Below are positions 61,416-64,000 of a stretch of DNA of 64,000 nucleotides, piece by piece. Source of the stretch: Rhinopomastus cyanomelas (taxonomy: Eukaryota > Chordata > Aves > Bucerotiformes > Rhinopomastidae); contig VXBP01002270.1 of assembly GCA_013400115.1 (NCBI GenBank), forward strand, positions 1 through 64,000. Direction: 5' to 3'. Both the position numbers and the translations under genes were made by a program. Within the stretch, counting starts at the first letter, position 1. Each line of letters begins with the position of its first letter. Below the pieces are notes generated by a model that did not search any database, was not told where the DNA came from, and saw only the letters and a list, made by a program, of their open reading frames with translations.

Positions 61416-61754
61416 TGTGGAGATAAAGCTGTAGCAAGGATTGAGAACCAACCACAGTAATTTGTTGTGCTAGTGAGTTACCGCGGCGATTCTTCTGCAG
61501 GCTGCTCAGGAGGAAAACGTGCACTTTGCCCTTACCCTGACTCCGCGTAGTTTCAGTTTCCTGTGGCACCAAGTTGTGTTATAAGGTGGATCTTCTCCAT
61601 CTGAAGGACCTCGTCCGTATCTCCTTCCCTCTCTGAAGGCATCCTGGTTGATCCTGAGCAGTTACCACACCATGTTCCTTCAAGTCTTGCCCACTACCCA
61701 TGGCCTCAAATCCCTCCAGTTACTCCAGAGGCCTTTTCCAGACCTTAACCAGAT

Positions 61755-61980
61755 CATAGAATCATTCAGGTGGGAAAAGACCCTTGGGATCATAGAGGCC
61801 AACCATCAAAAGTTCACCCCTAAACCAGATCCCCCAGCACTACATCTAAGTATCTTTTAAACTCATCCAGTAATGGTGTCTCAACCACCGCCCTGGGCAG
61901 CCCAGTCCAGTGCCTGACCACTCTGTATGTGAAGAACTGCTTCCTGATGTCCAATCTCCACCTGCTCTGTAAAGTAGGGT
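61755..61980 (-). mobile_element. CR1 fragment (type III-like)
   Basis: Antisense: ATTCAGGTGGGAAAAGACCC, CCTAAACCAGATCCCCC, CTGGGCAGCCCAGTCCAGTG. Confidence 0.92.
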
Positions 61981-63917
61981 AACCAACCCTGTTAGTGCTC
62001 TGCTGGTGTTGGGTCACTTACACAGTGCTGATCTTCCCAATTCCTTCCCAGTTACCACCAGAAATACTGCACTGTGTGAGGCAACACTCCGCTCTCTGTT
62101 GAAGCTGGTGTTGCTGGTTGCGTTGCAGCTCTGCTGGAGACACAAGAGAGCTCTTTCTTCCGTGGTGTTTGTGGTGCTGTCCCTGAAACCTGACCCTTGC
62201 ACTGGGCTCTTTTCTTGGGGCTGTCACATCTACCTCTGGCAGCAGCGGTGAGGATGGCTCTGAAGGCTTTTTGGCACAATCCTGTAAAAGCTGAAGGTGT
62301 CACTTCTGTGGAGCTCTTGTTTAGGAAGCATCTGCGTTTAGCACCTGCTGGTTAATATTGTTCTGGGATGCTCATGACAAAATGTGACCCTGTGGGTTTA
62401 CGGTCTGGTTAGGATGGCTTGGAAGTACCTGCTGGCTGTTTCTCTCTTTTCCACACTGTAACTGATGTTCCTGCTGTTACTACTGGTTGTTAATGGGACC
62501 TGGACCTCTTATCATCATTCATGTCTTTAAATCCCTCTATGTCTCATGTTCTAACAGAGCCTGATGTTTCTCTGATGCTTTTTAAGCTGGTGTCATTATT
62601 TTAGGGATTTCATGATGAGTTACAAGTTCTAGGATTCATTAATTTCTTCAGTCAAGTTGGCATGGTTTTGGGGTTTGGCTTTTTTGTGATGCAGGTGGGC
62701 ATTTTTGTTACCCTGGTAGTACTGGGCAGTTGCTCCTGGTTGTGCATGACAAAATCCCTGGCATGATTCCCTTCCTGATACCCTGCTGGCAGCTTGGGAG
62801 TAGGGATGGGATGCGGCATTTAGGTCAGTTCTCCTCAGGATGCTGTTTTGGGTGGGGGTTTTGTGCTTTGCACTGTGCTGGAGCCAACCCCTCTGTCCTT
62901 CAGGCTTCCCATTTCCACAGCACAGTGTTTCTCCCCTTGATTTCCACTTGTGGAGTGGGAGAAAGAGTGATATATGGGGAGTTACCTGCTGATGGTGACT
63001 CTTGGGGTGGAAAATGCAGATTTTGAGAGTTTTTTCCCCATTTGCTGCCTGTTCACGCTGTCATAAATGAGCTCGAGGACGGCTGGGCAGGATGGTGTTG
63101 CTGCCAGCTCAAATAAAAGCTGGGACTGTTTTCATTTCCACTTCCTTTTTTTTTTTTTTTCTTTTTCTGAGACAGGCTGCAAAATCTGGGGTTTTATGGG
63201 TGCCAAGCTGTAGCTGGGCTCATCCTGTGCCACTCCTCCCGCATCTCTGGGGAATGAAGCATCCCAACACCGTGAGAATTCTCCTCTGTGGGTGTAACTT
63301 CGCTGGTTGGGTGATCACCTGGAGGATACCTCACGTTAAGAGCCACCTCAGTGGAGCTATACCCCGGACTCAGCACAGTGGGAGGGTAAACATTTCACTG
63401 CCCAACCCTCGAGGAGCCCCCCGAAGGAGCCAGTCCTATAGGAGGTTTGGCCTCTACGTGCTGCTGACACCTCGCAGGAGCTGAGAGTGTGTTACAGCAA
63501 CAGATTGGGTATTATTCCAGCCTTGTAAGCGCCTCCCTGAGATGTTAAAAACACCAGCTGAAACCCAAGCCCGAGCTCTCAATGAATGGCCCCGTGGAAA
63601 TGCTGCCGGGTGCGTTTCAGTGCTGCTTTGGCTTGGGTTTAAACGGGTAAACACAGTGAGTGGGTGTTTGCTTTGACTTCTTCCTTCTACCAAAAGACTT
63701 CCTTTGAGGGAACGTGAAACCTCCAGGGCAATTCCCCATCACAGGCCGTTCTGCCCTGTGGCTTGGTGCTGGCAATGCCGTCACTGGCCAGGGTTGCCCA
63801 GCAGCAGTGGGAAACCCCTCATTTCCCTGACTGTGGGGGTTGCCTTATGCCCAGAGCAATTTGGATAACTCTCACAGAACCTGGTTTCTCCATGTGGATG
63901 CAGGATGGTCACAATAT
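61981..63917. other. probable FAM53B intron 1, no CR1
   Basis: Nearly 2 kb without CR1, with a T-rich run at 63147-63171. Open frames are present but none is recognised. Confidence 0.45.
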
Positions 63918-64000
63918 CACGTTACATTAGGGATTGAAAGGGACCTCAAAAGATCATCTAGTCCAATCTCCCTGCCACAGCAGGACCACCTAGACCAAGT
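63918..64000 (-). mobile_element. CR1 3' fragment, cut by the window end
   Basis: Antisense type I: ATTAGGGATTGAAAGGGACC to CCACCTAGACCAAGT. Confidence 0.92.

Overview
The window is vertebrate nuclear DNA, almost certainly from a bird. It carries intron-split genes, CpG-rich promoters and a very large number of short, 5'-truncated CR1 LINE fragments with the avian 3' end (GGATTGGAAGGGACC on one strand, an ATTCTRTG-type tail). By eye these cover roughly 30% of the window. That is high for a bird and brings to mind CR1-rich lineages such as woodpeckers and their allies, but the species cannot be fixed from this sequence.

Two protein genes are complete, and I traced them exon by exon. ABRAXAS2 (ABRO1/FAM175B, scaffold of the BRISC deubiquitinase) is on the minus strand, 37133 down to 18985, in nine coding exons encoding 414 aa. 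EEF1AKMT2 (METTL10, eEF1A lysine methyltransferase) is on the plus strand, 38076 to 45041, in six coding exons encoding 237 aa. They are divergent, with 942 bp between start codons. That interval holds ETS and ZNF143-like promoter motifs and a CR1 insertion.

The order matches human 10q26.13 (FAM53B - METTL10 - ABRAXAS2 - ZRANB1). On that basis the CpG island at the left edge (1-300) is the likely ZRANB1 promoter, minus strand. The CpG island around a 513-base assembly gap (54240-54752), followed by a splice donor at 54815, is the likely non-coding first exon of FAM53B, plus strand. No coding exon of ZRANB1 or FAM53B was found, so 54815-64000 would be FAM53B intron 1.

Layout: 1-300 CpG promoter; 300-16640 intergenic, CR1-rich, with an inverted repeat (12627-13012) and an ATTCTATG-like array (14560-15110); 16645-18984 ABRAXAS2 3' UTR candidate with a 43-bp minisatellite split by a CR1; 18985-37133 ABRAXAS2, whose intron 7 holds a 51-bp minisatellite and a 31-bp AT-rich minisatellite; 37134-38075 shared promoter; 38076-45041 EEF1AKMT2, with polyadenylation signals at 45095 and 45801; 45.8-54 kb intergenic CR1 mosaic including one nested insertion; 54-55.3 kb FAM53B CpG island and gap; 55.3-64 kb probable FAM53B intron.

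CR1 nomenclature used in the entries: the 'plus' orientation ends on the right in ...GATGATCTTTCGAGGTCCC...TTCTGTG. Type I has GGGATTGGAAGGGACC (antisense reading), type II has GGTTGGAAGGAACC followed by ACCAGGTTGCCCAGAGCC, type III has GGTTGGAAAAGACC followed by AAGTCCAACC. Type IV has CTGGCTGGAAAGGACC or GAGGCTGGAAAAGC. These are descriptive labels, not database subfamilies.

The most notable non-genic signals are: two CR1 copies 12 kb apart inside ABRAXAS2 that share about 140 bp of non-CR1 3' flank; a 51-bp (17-codon) minisatellite with a three-unit higher-order repeat, open on both strands; a 3' splice site whose pyrimidine tract is a TTTG microsatellite; and a CR1 sitting between two divergent housekeeping promoters.
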